Source of the DNA: Variovorax sp. WDL1
GTDB lineage: Bacteria > Pseudomonadota > Gammaproteobacteria > Burkholderiales > Burkholderiaceae_C
DNA: 64,000 bases
Direction: 5' to 3'
NCBI RefSeq assembly: GCF_001541225.1
Contig: NZ_LMTS01000324.1
Location: 16,398-80,397, forward strand
This document shows positions 25,818-34,803 of the stretch, in pieces. Both the position numbers and the translations under genes were made by a program. Position 1 is the stretch's first letter. The number at the start of each line of letters is the position of its first letter. The notes beneath the pieces were generated by a model. That model was given only the letters and a program-made list of their open reading frames with translations, was not told the DNA's origin and searched no databases.

Positions 25818-27878
25818 TCAAGCAGCAGCGCCGCTCGCCACGCCTCCCAGGAGGGTCGCCTGCGAGTGGACTGTTCCACGCAGCCTATGCATCCGCAGGG
25901 CGACGTGCAGTTCGAGAAAGCGCCCGTCCTGGCGCCAGTCCTTCAGCAGGTTGTCGACCGACTCGAGTCGCTGGCGCAGGGTGTTCACGTGGATCTGCAG
26001 CGAGTCGGCGGTGGCCTTCGCGTTCTGCGCATGCTCGAGGTAGGCGAGCAGGGTGCCCGCCAGGTCGGTGCCGCGGCGCTGGTCGTTCTGCACCAGGTCG
26101 CCGACGGTCGCCTCGATGAAGCTCGCGACGTCGGCTGCGCGGCGGTGCTCGAACAGCAGCGAATACATCGACAGCGTCGCCTCGGGGACCAGCTCGCGCG
26201 ATCGACCCAGTGCGCGCAGGATGTCGATGCCGCGCTTGAGCGCGCGGAAGCAATCGGGCAGCCCGTCGACCTGCGACAGCGTGCCGGAGGTCACGCCGAC
26301 GGCGCCCAGCCGCGCATCGACGAGCAGCGTGGCCTGCAGCGCGCCCTGCAGCGCCTCGAAGGCGGCCTCGGGACTGATGGCGACGATGAAGCCCTCGCAT
26401 TCCTCCAGCAGCGTGCCGCGCACGATGGCCGGCCGCATGCGGCGCAGCGCGTACTCGATGTGCCGCTCCTCCACGCTGAGCACGACCATGCGCAGCGGCA
26501 GCGCCAGGTCCAGCCCCAGCGGTTGCGTCCGCAGCTGCAGCGCGGCCATGGATTCCTGCTGCCAGCTCACCAGCGCCCGGATGGCGGCAGCCGATTCGCC
26601 GCTCACCACCAGCTCGCTGCGCTCCTGCGACAGCAGCACCACGCCTGCGACCAGCGCGCCGCGCTCGAAGGTGCGGATCTCGTTCGCGCTCATCGCTCGG
26701 TCCGACAGCATGAGCATGGCGCCCAGCAGGCGGTCGGCACCCATCAGCGCCGCCACGCGCAGGTAGCGGCCGGGGCCGCCGTCGACTTCGTGCGAGCGGC
26801 CGGTGCGCCGGCCTTCGGTCAGCGCGCGGTGCACCAGGTCCTGGGTGTCCGTGCTGCCCAGCAGTTCGGCCAGCCCGCTGGCAAGATGCGCGGGCGCGAC
26901 CGTGGCGCGCTGGGTGGGCTGCTCGGCCTCGTCGAGCAGCACGATATGGCCGCCGAGCATCGAGGCCACCATGTTGAGGATGTCGACCACGCTGCAGCCG
27001 CGCGCGACCAGCCGCGTCATTTGCTCATGCGCCTCGGCTGCGGCCTGGATCTCCTCGGCCTGCCGGTGCAGCGAGGCGTTTGCATCACTGGCGCGCTGGA
27101 GCGCGACCTGCGCCTCCTGGAACAGGCGCGCGTTCTCGATCGCGACCGCGGCCTGTGCAGCCAGTGTCGACAGCATGGCGACCTCCCAGGGTGCATGGCG
27201 ACGCGGTTGCCTGTCGCAAATGCACAGCACGCCGATGCAATGATTGCCCACCATGAGCGGTGCGCCCAGGAGCGACTGGACACCCTCCTCCTTGATCGCG
27301 AGGTCGATGCCCTGCTCGTGTGCGAAGCCATCGTCGGTCAGGTAATTGCTGCTGTGGTAGGGCGTCTTGTGCTTGAGCACGTGCCCGCAGATGCCGTGGT
27401 CCGGCGGCACGCGCACGTTCTTGAAGCGCTCCGAGATCGCTCCCTCTGTGGCACGGATATAGAAGTCGTTGCGCACCCGGTCGAAGTTCGTCAGGTAGCC
27501 GATGTCGGACGAGAAGATCTGCCGCGCGCGCCGAACGATCGCCAGCAGCACCAGCTCCAGGTCGCGGATCGACGTGAGGTCGTGCGCGCTCTCCAGCACC
27601 ACCAGCAGTCCACGCTCGCGCCGCTGCTGCAGTGCCTGCTGCTCGCAGATCGCGACCGCGGCACGGATGCTGCCGGCCAGCAGCGAGCGCTGGGCCGGGT
27701 CGTGCAACGTGGCCTCCACCCGCTCCAGCATCTCGTCGAACTCGCGCGCGCTGGCGTTGCGCTGGAGCATGGCGAGCAGCTCGGACTGTAGCTCCGTGGG
27801 CACCAGCGACGAGGTTTCCGCTATCCGCTCGCCCGTGGCTGGGGGGGCGTGGCGCTCGACTGAATTCGACGTTGTCAA
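25818..27878 (-). CDS. GAF-domain transcriptional regulator with PucR-type C-terminal helix-turn-helix
   Basis: A 686-residue cytosolic protein. A GAF domain at about 105-255 (HGICGHVLKHKTPYHSSNYL, GAPLMVGNHCIGVLCICDRQPR) probably binds a small molecule. A coiled-coil linker follows at about 260-290. The central part is unassigned. A C-terminal PucR-type helix-turn-helix at about 615-665 (LAYLEHAQNAKATADSLQIH then NTLRQRLESV) is expected to bind DNA. It is transcribed away from the ABC transporter/HMG-CoA reductase operon, with 201 bp between the start codons, and is the likely regulator of that operon. The ligand is unknown. Genes of this architecture are common in Burkholderiales next to CoA-dependent catabolic clusters. 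Confidence 0.82.
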   Translation of the reverse strand: MTTSNSVERHAPPATGERIAETSSLVPTELQSELLAMLQRNASAREFDEMLERVEATLHDPAQRSLLAGSIRAAVAICEQQALQQRRERGLLVVLESAHDLTSIRDLELVLLAIVRRARQIFSSDIGYLTNFDRVRNDFYIRATEGAISERFKNVRVPPDHGICGHVLKHKTPYHSSNYLTDDGFAHEQGIDLAIKEEGVQSLLGAPLMVGNHCIGVLCICDRQPRRHAPWEVAMLSTLAAQAAVAIENARLFQEAQVALQRASDANASLHRQAEEIQAAAEAHEQMTRLVARGCSVVDILNMVASMLGGHIVLLDEAEQPTQRATVAPAHLASGLAELLGSTDTQDLVHRALTEGRRTGRSHEVDGGPGRYLRVAALMGADRLLGAMLMLSDRAMSANEIRTFERGALVAGVVLLSQERSELVVSGESAAAIRALVSWQQESMAALQLRTQPLGLDLALPLRMVVLSVEERHIEYALRRMRPAIVRGTLLEECEGFIVAISPEAAFEALQGALQATLLVDARLGAVGVTSGTLSQVDGLPDCFRALKRGIDILRALGRSRELVPEATLSMYSLLFEHRRAADVASFIEATVGDLVQNDQRRGTDLAGTLLAYLEHAQNAKATADSLQIHVNTLRQRLESVDNLLKDWRQDGRFLELHVALRMHRLRGTVHSQATLLGGVASGAAA

Positions 27879-28017
27879 AGATCTCTCCCGACCCTCGCCC
27901 TGGGGACGGTGAATCTCAGTGCAAACCCTGATGTGAATCGCATCTGCACCTCAGTGATGTGTGGAGTGCCCATAAGCCTCGTGGTTTGCTGTGCTGATCC
28001 GCCATAGCAGATCGTTG

Positions 28018-28047
28018 GTGCGAACCGGATGATTCATGCACTCGCAC
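28018..28047. repeat. Inverted repeat in the divergent regulator/operon promoter region
   Basis: GTGCGA (28018-28023) and TCGCAC (28042-28047) are a perfect six-base inverted repeat separated by 18 bases, 32 bases before the transporter start codon. It is a possible operator for the divergent GAF/PucR regulator. The match is short, so chance is a real alternative. Confidence 0.25.
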
Positions 28048-28079
28048 ATTAACAGTGAGAGACCACAGGAGACAACTCA

Positions 28080-29381
28080 GTGAAATCGATTGCCAGACTC
28101 ATGGCGTGGGGAACGGCTCTGTTCGCCCTGGCCACCGCTGCCGTCGCCCAACCCCAGCGCCCACCCGAGATCAAGCTCGGCATGAGCACCTTCATGACCG
28201 GACCGGCCTCGGTGCTCGGCGCGCCCGCCAAGGTGGCGGCCGACATGTGGATCGAGGAATTCAATGCCGCGGGCGGCATCAACGGCACGAAGCTCAGCCC
28301 GACATGGATCGACGAAGGGCAGGGCGACGACAAGTTCCTTTCCGAATACCGCCGCCTGGCGCAGGAGCCCGGCGAGAAGCTGATGCTCTCGGCCATTTCG
28401 AGCGGCTACTGCAATGCATTGGCCCCGGTGGCCGAGGACCTGAAGGTCATCAACATCCTCTGGGAATGCTCGACCGAGAAGGTGCTGGAGGAGCGGCCCT
28501 ACAAGTACGTGTTCCGTACCGGCCCCAACGCCACGATGGAGATGGTGGCGGCGGTACTGCACCTGCTGAAGCTCAAGCCCGACTTCAAGACCCTCGCGGT
28601 GGTGAACCAGGACTACGCCTGGGGCCGCGATTCCTGGGAGATCTTCCGCAACACGCTGCAGGCGCTCAAGCCCGACGTGAGGATCGTGGCCGAGCTGTTC
28701 CCGAAGTTCGGCGCCTCCGACTTCTCCACCGAGGTCACGCGGCTGCAGGCGCTGCGGCCCGACGTGGTGCTGTCCACCGCCTGGGGCGGCGATCTCGACA
28801 CCTTCCTGCGCCAGGCCTCGCAGCGCGGCCTGCTCAAGTCCTCGCAGTTCGTGTTGCCGCTCGCCGACTCCTCGCTCGAACGACTGGGCGACGCAGTGCC
28901 TCCGGGCGTGATCGTCGGCTTCGTGGGCGACGGCTACTTCGCCGACCCCGAATTCGCGAACGACCCCGAGGCACGCGCCTTCGTGCGGAAGTTCAAGGAG
29001 CGCACCGGGGCTTATCCCAACTTCGCGGTCTACCACATGGTCCAGGCGCTGAAGGCCGCCACGGGTGCCTATCGGCAGGCGATCGCCGACAACAAGGGGC
29101 AGTGGCCGACCACCGACCAGCTCGCGGCCACCTTGCGCAAGCTCGAGTACCGCGGCCTGTCCCGCCCGATCCGGCTGCGCGAGGACGGGCAAGCCCTCCA
29201 GGGGCAGCTGTACGGCGTGACGGCCAAGGATGCATCGCAGCCGTTTCCGGTGGTGCGGCAACTCATCTTCTATCCGGCCGAGATCCTGGCGCCGCCGGTA
29301 GGGCAGAAGTCCGCCGAATGGGTGAAGACGCTCAAGCCGGCGCTGATGCAGAACGGTCAGATCCGGCGCGTGGGCGACTGA
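28080..29381 (+). CDS. LIV-type ABC transporter substrate-binding protein
   Basis: A 433-residue periplasmic binding protein that delivers a solute to the LivHMGF-type transporter encoded next. It starts at GTG 28080 after CAGGAGA and has a signal peptide ending AAVAQ. The mature part shows the type I fold of Peripla_BP_6: IKLGMSTFMTGPASVLGAPA, DDKFLSEYRR, and the hinge segment VVNQDYAWGRDSW. The solute is not known. The family handles amino acids, amides, aromatic acids and short branched acids. It is the first gene of a probable operon that reaches 43 kb. Confidence 0.9.
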   Translation: MKSIARLMAWGTALFALATAAVAQPQRPPEIKLGMSTFMTGPASVLGAPAKVAADMWIEEFNAAGGINGTKLSPTWIDEGQGDDKFLSEYRRLAQEPGEKLMLSAISSGYCNALAPVAEDLKVINILWECSTEKVLEERPYKYVFRTGPNATMEMVAAVLHLLKLKPDFKTLAVVNQDYAWGRDSWEIFRNTLQALKPDVRIVAELFPKFGASDFSTEVTRLQALRPDVVLSTAWGGDLDTFLRQASQRGLLKSSQFVLPLADSSLERLGDAVPPGVIVGFVGDGYFADPEFANDPEARAFVRKFKERTGAYPNFAVYHMVQALKAATGAYRQAIADNKGQWPTTDQLAATLRKLEYRGLSRPIRLREDGQALQGQLYGVTAKDASQPFPVVRQLIFYPAEILAPPVGQKSAEWVKTLKPALMQNGQIRRVGD

Positions 29382-29409
29382 TTCCGAAGACACGAGACGC
29401 CCATCGTTC

Positions 29410-30315
29410 ATGGATCTGAATCTCCTCCTGCTGGCCACCGTCGACGGACTGTCGTACGCCGGCCTGCTGTTCCTCATCGCGCTCGGGTTGACCCTGATCT
29501 GCGGCGTCTTCGGCGTCATCAACGTGGCGCACGGCAGTCTCTATGCCTTCGGCGGCTACAGCGCCGCCAGCCTGCTGGCCTGGCTGCTGCCCCACACCTC
29601 GTCGACGGCCGTGCTGGTGGCCTCGCTGTTTGCCGCTGCCGCCGTCGTGGGCGGGAGCCTGGGTGCCCTGCTCGAGCGTGGCCTGCTGCGGCACTTCCAG
29701 GACCGTGATCCGGTGCTGCAGCTGCTCGTCACCTTCGCGGCCTTCATGGTGCTCGAGGACGTGCAGCGCATGGTGTGGGGTGCCACGCCCGTGAACGCGG
29801 GCGACCTGGCGACGCGCCTGGGCACCACCGAGCTGCTGGGCGTGACCTTCATGAACTACCAGCTCCTGTTCATTCCCGGCGTGGCGCTCGTCGCCTACGC
29901 GGGGCTGCAGTTCCTGCTGCGCCATTCGATCGCGGGACGCCAGATCGTGGCCGTCATCCATCACCGCGAAGTGGCCACGGCGCTGGGCATCAACGCGGCG
30001 CGCGTCGGCACGCTGACCTTCTCGCTGGCGGGCGCGCTCGGGGCCCTGGGCGGCGCGCTCTCGGTTCCGATGACCTCCTTCGTGCCGGGCCTGGGCGCCG
30101 AGATGATCGTCACCTCGTTCGCCGTCATCGCCACCGCAGGGCTCGGGCAGATCACCGGCGCGCTGGTCGCTGCGGTGCTCATCGGCATGGCCCGCTCGCT
30201 CGCGGTGTACACGCTGCCCGAGCTGGAGGTCGTGATGCCCTACCTGATGATGGTGGCGGTGCTGCTGGTCCGCCCGCACGGCCTCTTCTCCGCCGCCGCG
30301 GCACGAAGGATCTGA
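29410..30315 (+). CDS. livH: LivH-type ABC transporter permease
   Basis: A 301-residue inner membrane protein with about eight hydrophobic segments and the LivH features GLTLICGVFGVINVAHGS and GRQIVAVIHHREVATALGI, the loop that contacts the ATPase. It forms the channel with the next gene product. The start at ATG 29410 is 28 bases after the binding protein gene, and the stop overlaps the LivM start as TGATG. Confidence 0.92.
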   Translation: MDLNLLLLATVDGLSYAGLLFLIALGLTLICGVFGVINVAHGSLYAFGGYSAASLLAWLLPHTSSTAVLVASLFAAAAVVGGSLGALLERGLLRHFQDRDPVLQLLVTFAAFMVLEDVQRMVWGATPVNAGDLATRLGTTELLGVTFMNYQLLFIPGVALVAYAGLQFLLRHSIAGRQIVAVIHHREVATALGINAARVGTLTFSLAGALGALGGALSVPMTSFVPGLGAEMIVTSFAVIATAGLGQITGALVAAVLIGMARSLAVYTLPELEVVMPYLMMVAVLLVRPHGLFSAAAARRI

Positions 30316-31268
30316 TGCGCACCCCGGCTTCCCTCGCAGCCGTGGCGCTCGCGGTCATGCTCCTGCTCGGTGCCGGCTGGGCGTGGCCCTGGTCGCGCAT
30401 GCCGATCATCACCTTCCTGTGCTTCGGCCTGGGCGCCCTCGGCCTCACGGTGCTGATGCGGGCTGGCCAGGTGTCCTTCGGCCATGCCATGTACGCGGCC
30501 ATCGGCGGCTATGGCACTGCCTTCACGGTGCGCGCCTTTCCCGGCGTCGACGGCCTGGTCGCGGCAGCGGCGGGCGTGGTCGCCAGCCTGGCGGTCGGTG
30601 CGCTGGTCGCTGCCTTCGTGTCGCGCTATCGCGGCATCTTCTTCGGCATGCTGAACCTCGGCCTCTCGATGGTGCTGTTCTCGCTGGCCGGCAAGCTCTA
30701 TGCATGGACCGGCGGCACCGATGGGCTTCGCTTCGAGCGGCCCTCGCTGCTGGGCATGGCGATGGAACGCGGCCAGTTCGAGCTGGCGATGCTGGTGCTG
30801 GCGCTGATGCTGGCCGTGGGCGTCACCTGGATGGTGCAGCGCTACTTCGACTCCTGCTCGGGCCAGGTCATGGTGGCGATCCGCACCAACGAGACGCGGC
30901 TGGAATACATCGGCCTGTCGGCGCGGTGGGTGCTCGCACAGGGCTATGTGCTTTCTGCCGGCCTGGTGGGCCTGGCAGGCGCGCTGCTGGCGCTGGTGCA
31001 GAGCCTGGTGACGCCCGAAAGCGGCTACTGGATCCGCTCGGGCGAGTACGTGTTCATCGCCATTCTCGGCGGCTCGGGCCACGCCTCGGGTGCATTCCTG
31101 GGCGCGGCCGTGTTCGAGCTGATCAAGCTCACGGCAGCGGCCTATTTCACCAACGCATGGCAGATCCTGCTCGGCGCCACCTTGATCGCCGTGATCTTCT
31201 TCGCCCCGCAGGGCATCGTCGGCTGGCTCCGGCGCCCGAAGCCGGCCACGCCGCAGGAGGCCTTGTGA
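30315..31268 (+). CDS. livM: LivM-type ABC transporter permease
   Basis: A 317-residue inner membrane protein with about nine hydrophobic segments and the LivM features GLTVLMRAGQVSFGHAMYAA and AIRTNETRLEYIGL. It pairs with LivH to form the pore. The start at ATG 30315 shares a base with the livH stop. The stop overlaps the GTG start of the ATPase gene. Confidence 0.92.
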   Translation: MRTPASLAAVALAVMLLLGAGWAWPWSRMPIITFLCFGLGALGLTVLMRAGQVSFGHAMYAAIGGYGTAFTVRAFPGVDGLVAAAAGVVASLAVGALVAAFVSRYRGIFFGMLNLGLSMVLFSLAGKLYAWTGGTDGLRFERPSLLGMAMERGQFELAMLVLALMLAVGVTWMVQRYFDSCSGQVMVAIRTNETRLEYIGLSARWVLAQGYVLSAGLVGLAGALLALVQSLVTPESGYWIRSGEYVFIAILGGSGHASGAFLGAAVFELIKLTAAAYFTNAWQILLGATLIAVIFFAPQGIVGWLRRPKPATPQEAL

Positions 31269-32029
31269 GCGCATCAGCATCAACTACCAGGGAACTGCTG
31301 CGCACCGAGGGGCTCACCCTGCACTTCGGCGGCATCGCCGCCGCCGACGGGATCGACTTCGCGCTGGCGCATGGAGAGCACCTGGCGGTGATCGGCGCCA
31401 ATGGTGCCGGCAAGACCACCTTCATCAACATCTGCACCGGCTACATCAAGCCGAGCCGAGGGCGGGTGCTGCTCGAGGGCCTGGACATCACGCGCAAGGG
31501 GCCGCGGCAGATCGCGCGCCTGGGCGTGGGCCGATCGTTCCAGCTGCCGCAGCTGTTCCTCGACCATACGGTGCGGCAGTGCCTGGAGCTGGCCTCGGTC
31601 AGCCGCCAGGGGCGGCTGTCGCGATGGACCTCGCTGGCGCGCGCCGCGGACCAGCGCGCCGTCGCCGAGATGCTGGAGCTGGTCGAGCTCGCCGGCCATG
31701 CGGACGATCCGACAGCGGCCCTGCCCGAGGGCCGGCGCAAGCTGCTGGACGTGGGCATCGCGCTGATGCTCGAGCCCAAGCTGGTGATCATGGACGAGCC
31801 GACCAGCGGCGTGTCGTCGGAAGACAAGCATGGGGTGATGCAGACGATGATGCGCGCGCTGCGGCAGCGCCGCGTCACGAGCTGGTTCGTCGAGCACGAC
31901 GTCGAGATCGTGCGCCGCTACGCGACCCGCGTTGCCGCATGGATCGACGGACGCATCGCGGCGGACGGCACGCCGGACCACGTGTTCGCCGACCCGCTGG
32001 TGCGCCGCGAAGTGCTGGGGGAACGCTGA
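31265..32029 (+). CDS. livG: LivG-type ABC transporter ATP-binding protein
   Basis: A 254-residue ATPase. Walker A is GANGAGKTT near residue 45, and Walker B is LVIMDEPTSG followed by a switch histidine in VEHDVEIV. The signature motif is unusual: LPEGRRKLLDVGIAL instead of the usual LSYGQQR type, so the serine that contacts the partner's nucleotide is proline. The start is GTG 31265, overlapping the livM stop, and the stop overlaps the livF start. It works as a dimer with the next gene product. Confidence 0.9.
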   Translation: MSASASTTRELLRTEGLTLHFGGIAAADGIDFALAHGEHLAVIGANGAGKTTFINICTGYIKPSRGRVLLEGLDITRKGPRQIARLGVGRSFQLPQLFLDHTVRQCLELASVSRQGRLSRWTSLARAADQRAVAEMLELVELAGHADDPTAALPEGRRKLLDVGIALMLEPKLVIMDEPTSGVSSEDKHGVMQTMMRALRQRRVTSWFVEHDVEIVRRYATRVAAWIDGRIAADGTPDHVFADPLVRREVLGER

Positions 32030-32742
32030 TGCTGCGCATCCAATCCATGAGCATCGACCTGGCGGGTCACTCGGTGCTGCGCGGCGTCGATCTCGAACTC
32101 GAGCCGGGCCAGACGGTGGCCGTCGTCGGCCGCAACGGCGCGGGCAAGACCACGCTGCTGCGCGGCATCATGGGCCTCGTCCCGCCACGCTCGGGCCGGC
32201 TGCTGCTCGACGGCGAGGACATCACACGCAGCCCTGCGTCACGCCGTGCTGCCGCCGGCTTCGGCTACGCGCCCGAGGACCGCGTGATCCTGCCGACCCT
32301 GAGCGTCGCCCAGAACATCGCCTTGCCGTGCGAGGTGCTGCGGCTGCCGCGCCACGAGATCCGTCGCCGGATCGACGCGTTGCTTGCCAGCGTGCCGCAG
32401 ATCGAGCCGATGCTCGCGCGTTCCGGTGCGGCGCTGTCCGGCGGCCAGGGAAAGATCGTCGCGCTCGCGCGCGCCCTCATGGTCGGCGTGCGCTTCGTGC
32501 TGCTGGACGAACCCTTCCAGGGGCTGGCGCCTGCATTGGCGCGCCAGTACGGGGACGCGCTGCGCGCCTTGCGGGTTTCGCACCCGCAGCTGTGCGTCGT
32601 GGTGACGGAATCGAATGCGGCGCTGCTCGAGGCGGTACAGAGCCGCACGCTGCACATCGAGCGCGGCTCGATCACGGAGGCGGCGGGCGCGACGGACGCT
32701 GATGAAGTCTCGACATGGACCCAACGGAGAACACACAAGTGA
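32029..32742 (+). CDS. livF: LivF-type ABC transporter ATP-binding protein
   Basis: A 237-residue ATPase that partners LivG. Walker A is GRNGAGKTT near residue 36. The signature ALSGGQGKIVALARAL is intact, Walker B is VLLDEPFQGLAP, and VTESN occupies the switch-histidine region, where His is not seen. The start at ATG 32029 shares the livG stop region, and the stop overlaps the GTG start of the CoA-transferase gene, giving five coupled transporter genes. Confidence 0.9.
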   Translation: MLRIQSMSIDLAGHSVLRGVDLELEPGQTVAVVGRNGAGKTTLLRGIMGLVPPRSGRLLLDGEDITRSPASRRAAAGFGYAPEDRVILPTLSVAQNIALPCEVLRLPRHEIRRRIDALLASVPQIEPMLARSGAALSGGQGKIVALARALMVGVRFVLLDEPFQGLAPALARQYGDALRALRVSHPQLCVVVTESNAALLEAVQSRTLHIERGSITEAAGATDADEVSTWTQRRTHK

Positions 32743-33971
32743 GTACTGAAACGATGCAGCTTCCGCTCGGCGAGGGGCCGCTGCGCGGCCTGGTGGTGGT
32801 CGATGTCACGCGGGTCGTGGCCGGCCCCTACTGCACCATGATGCTGGCCGACCTGGGCGCCACGGTGATCAAGGTCGAGAACCCCGCCGAACCCGACTAC
32901 GTGCGCAGCTTCCCGCCCTTCGTGCAGGGCGAGACCGGCCGGGCCAGCGGGTTCTTCGCGCAATACAACCGCCACAAGCTGGGCGTGAGCCTGGACCTCA
33001 AGTCGGAGCAGGGCCGCGCCCTGCTGCGCGAGCTGGTGCGCAAGGCCGACCTGCTGGTGGAGAACTTCCGACCCGGCACCATGGAGCGCATGGGGCTGGG
33101 CTACGAGGCGCTGAAGCAATGCAACCCGCGGCTGGTCTACGTGTCGATCAGCGGCTTCGGCCAGACCGGTCCCAACTCGCGCCGGCCGGCCTACGACAAC
33201 AGCGCGCAAGCGACCGGTGGCCTGTGGTCGCTGAACGGAGAGAAGGGTCGCCCGCCGCTGCGCGTGGGCACCATCATCGGCGACCTGTCGGCCTCGTTCT
33301 ACGCGGCCATCGCAGCCTTGTCGGCAGTGATCCACACGCGGCACAGCGGCGAAGGCCAGTGGGTCGATGTCGCCCAGCAGGACGCGGTCGTGACGCTGAC
33401 CGAGCATGCGATCGTCAACTACACGGTGGACGGAGTGGTCGGCGAGCCGCTGGGCAATGACCACCCCTTCGTGCGGCCCTACGGCCAGTACGCCTGCAAG
33501 GACGGGTTCGTCTTCTTCGGCGCCTACACCGACAAGTTCTGGCGCGAGGCGTGCCGGATCTTCGGCGAGGCATCGCTGGTCGACGACACCGAGATCGACA
33601 CCATGGAAAAGCGCTTCGATCCCGAGACCTACGCGCGCCGGGTGCAGCCGATCGTGCAGCGCTGGTGCGCGCAGCACACCAAGGCCGAGCTCGAGGCCAT
33701 GGCCGGCGACATCATTCCGATGACACCGATCAAGACCATTGCCGAGGTCGTCGACGACCCGCACCTGAAGGCGCGCGACATGTTCGTCTCGACGAAGATC
33801 GATGGGGCTCAGGTGCAGGTATTCGGCAGTCCGATGAAGCTGTCGGCCACGCCGGCTTGCGCAGTCGGCAGTGCGCCCGCGTTCGGCGAGCACAACGAGA
33901 TCGTCCTCAAAGGCTGGTTGCGCGTTGCTGCCGCCGACTACGACCGCTACGTCGCCGAGGGAGTGATCTGA
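32739..33971 (+). CDS. CaiB/BaiF-type (family III) CoA-transferase
   Basis: It should move CoA between an acyl-CoA and a free carboxylic acid in the cytosol. The 410-residue protein has the family start LVVVDVTRVVAGPYCTMMLADLGA, ENFRPGTMERMGLGY and the catalytic Asp153 in RRPAYDNSAQATGG, which forms the aspartyl-CoA intermediate. GTG 32739 is chosen because it overlaps the livF stop as GTGA and has GGAG nine bases upstream; an ATG at 32715 would add eight residues. It lies between a transporter and an enoyl-CoA hydratase, so it probably activates the imported acid. Confidence 0.9.
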   Translation: MSTETMQLPLGEGPLRGLVVVDVTRVVAGPYCTMMLADLGATVIKVENPAEPDYVRSFPPFVQGETGRASGFFAQYNRHKLGVSLDLKSEQGRALLRELVRKADLLVENFRPGTMERMGLGYEALKQCNPRLVYVSISGFGQTGPNSRRPAYDNSAQATGGLWSLNGEKGRPPLRVGTIIGDLSASFYAAIAALSAVIHTRHSGEGQWVDVAQQDAVVTLTEHAIVNYTVDGVVGEPLGNDHPFVRPYGQYACKDGFVFFGAYTDKFWREACRIFGEASLVDDTEIDTMEKRFDPETYARRVQPIVQRWCAQHTKAELEAMAGDIIPMTPIKTIAEVVDDPHLKARDMFVSTKIDGAQVQVFGSPMKLSATPACAVGSAPAFGEHNEIVLKGWLRVAAADYDRYVAEGVI

Positions 33972-34741
33972 TGGCAATCTCCTATGCGGTGGACGAAGGC
34001 ATCGCGCACGTTCGCTTCGACCGGCCCGAGAAGCTCAATGCGCTGACGCTCGCCATGTACGAGGAGCTCGCGCAGTGCTTCGCCCGCGCGAACGACGACC
34101 CGCAGGTGCGGGTTGTGCTGCTCGGCGGCAACGGCGACCGCGCCTTCTGCGTCGGTGCCGACCTGGGCGAGTCGATCCCGGCGCTGGCAGAAGGGCGCTT
34201 CGACATCTCGGAATGGGATGGCGCCCACATCAAGCAGCCGGGCTTCTACAAGCCGGTGGTCGCCGCGATCAACGGGCTGTGCATGGGAGGCGGCTTCGAG
34301 ATCATGCTGGCCGCGGACATCCGGATCGCTTCGGAGACAGCCGTGTTCGCGCTGCCCGAGGCCTCGCTCGGCTTCACGCCGGCCGGGGGCACCCTGGTGC
34401 GGCTGGTGCGCCAGATCCCCTACGCGCTGGCGATGGAGCTGATGCTCACGGCCGAACGCTTTCCCGCACGCCGGCTGGCCGAGATGGGCCTGCTGAACCG
34501 CGTGGTGCCGCCCGGCGAACTGGAGGCTGCGGCGCTGTCCTGTGCCCGAGGCATCGCGCAGAAGGGGCGCGTGGCCGTGTCGGTCATCAAGGAGGCGGCG
34601 CTCACGCTCGGGCACCTGCCCTTCGACGAAGCCTTCCGCCGCGAGGCCGTGCTCGGCCAACGCGCCTTCACCAGCGACGAGGCCCGGGAGGGCCTGCGCC
34701 GCTTCCTGTCGCGCGATCGGACCGGGTCCTCGCCGGGCTGA
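33971..34741 (+). CDS. Enoyl-CoA hydratase/isomerase (crotonase family)
   Basis: A 256-residue cytosolic enzyme of the crotonase superfamily. Both hydratase glutamates are present: Glu110 in MGGGFEIMLAADI and Glu130 in LPEASLGFTPAGGT. The oxyanion-hole segments RAFCVGADL and NGLCMGGG are intact, so hydratase activity is plausible. With HMG-CoA reductase next to it, hydration of a methylglutaconyl-type CoA to HMG-CoA is an inference, not shown by sequence. Its start shares a base with the CoA-transferase stop. Confidence 0.88.
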   Translation: MAISYAVDEGIAHVRFDRPEKLNALTLAMYEELAQCFARANDDPQVRVVLLGGNGDRAFCVGADLGESIPALAEGRFDISEWDGAHIKQPGFYKPVVAAINGLCMGGGFEIMLAADIRIASETAVFALPEASLGFTPAGGTLVRLVRQIPYALAMELMLTAERFPARRLAEMGLLNRVVPPGELEAAALSCARGIAQKGRVAVSVIKEAALTLGHLPFDEAFRREAVLGQRAFTSDEAREGLRRFLSRDRTGSSPG

Positions 34742-34803
34742 GCCCGTCGCGCCGTTGCATCCGGCTCCCGCCCACTCATTCACCCATCGATTCAGGACGT
34801 CAC

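Noticed and set aside
25866..27791. Open frame of 641 codons opposite the GAF/PucR regulator
   Set aside because: Gln/His/Arg-rich shadow translation; the opposite strand shows clear GAF and helix-turn-helix motifs.
32715..32738. ATG 32715 as start of the CoA-transferase
   Set aside because: GTG 32739 has better ribosome-site spacing and overlaps the livF stop like its neighbours; the upstream ATG would only add a tail inside livF.
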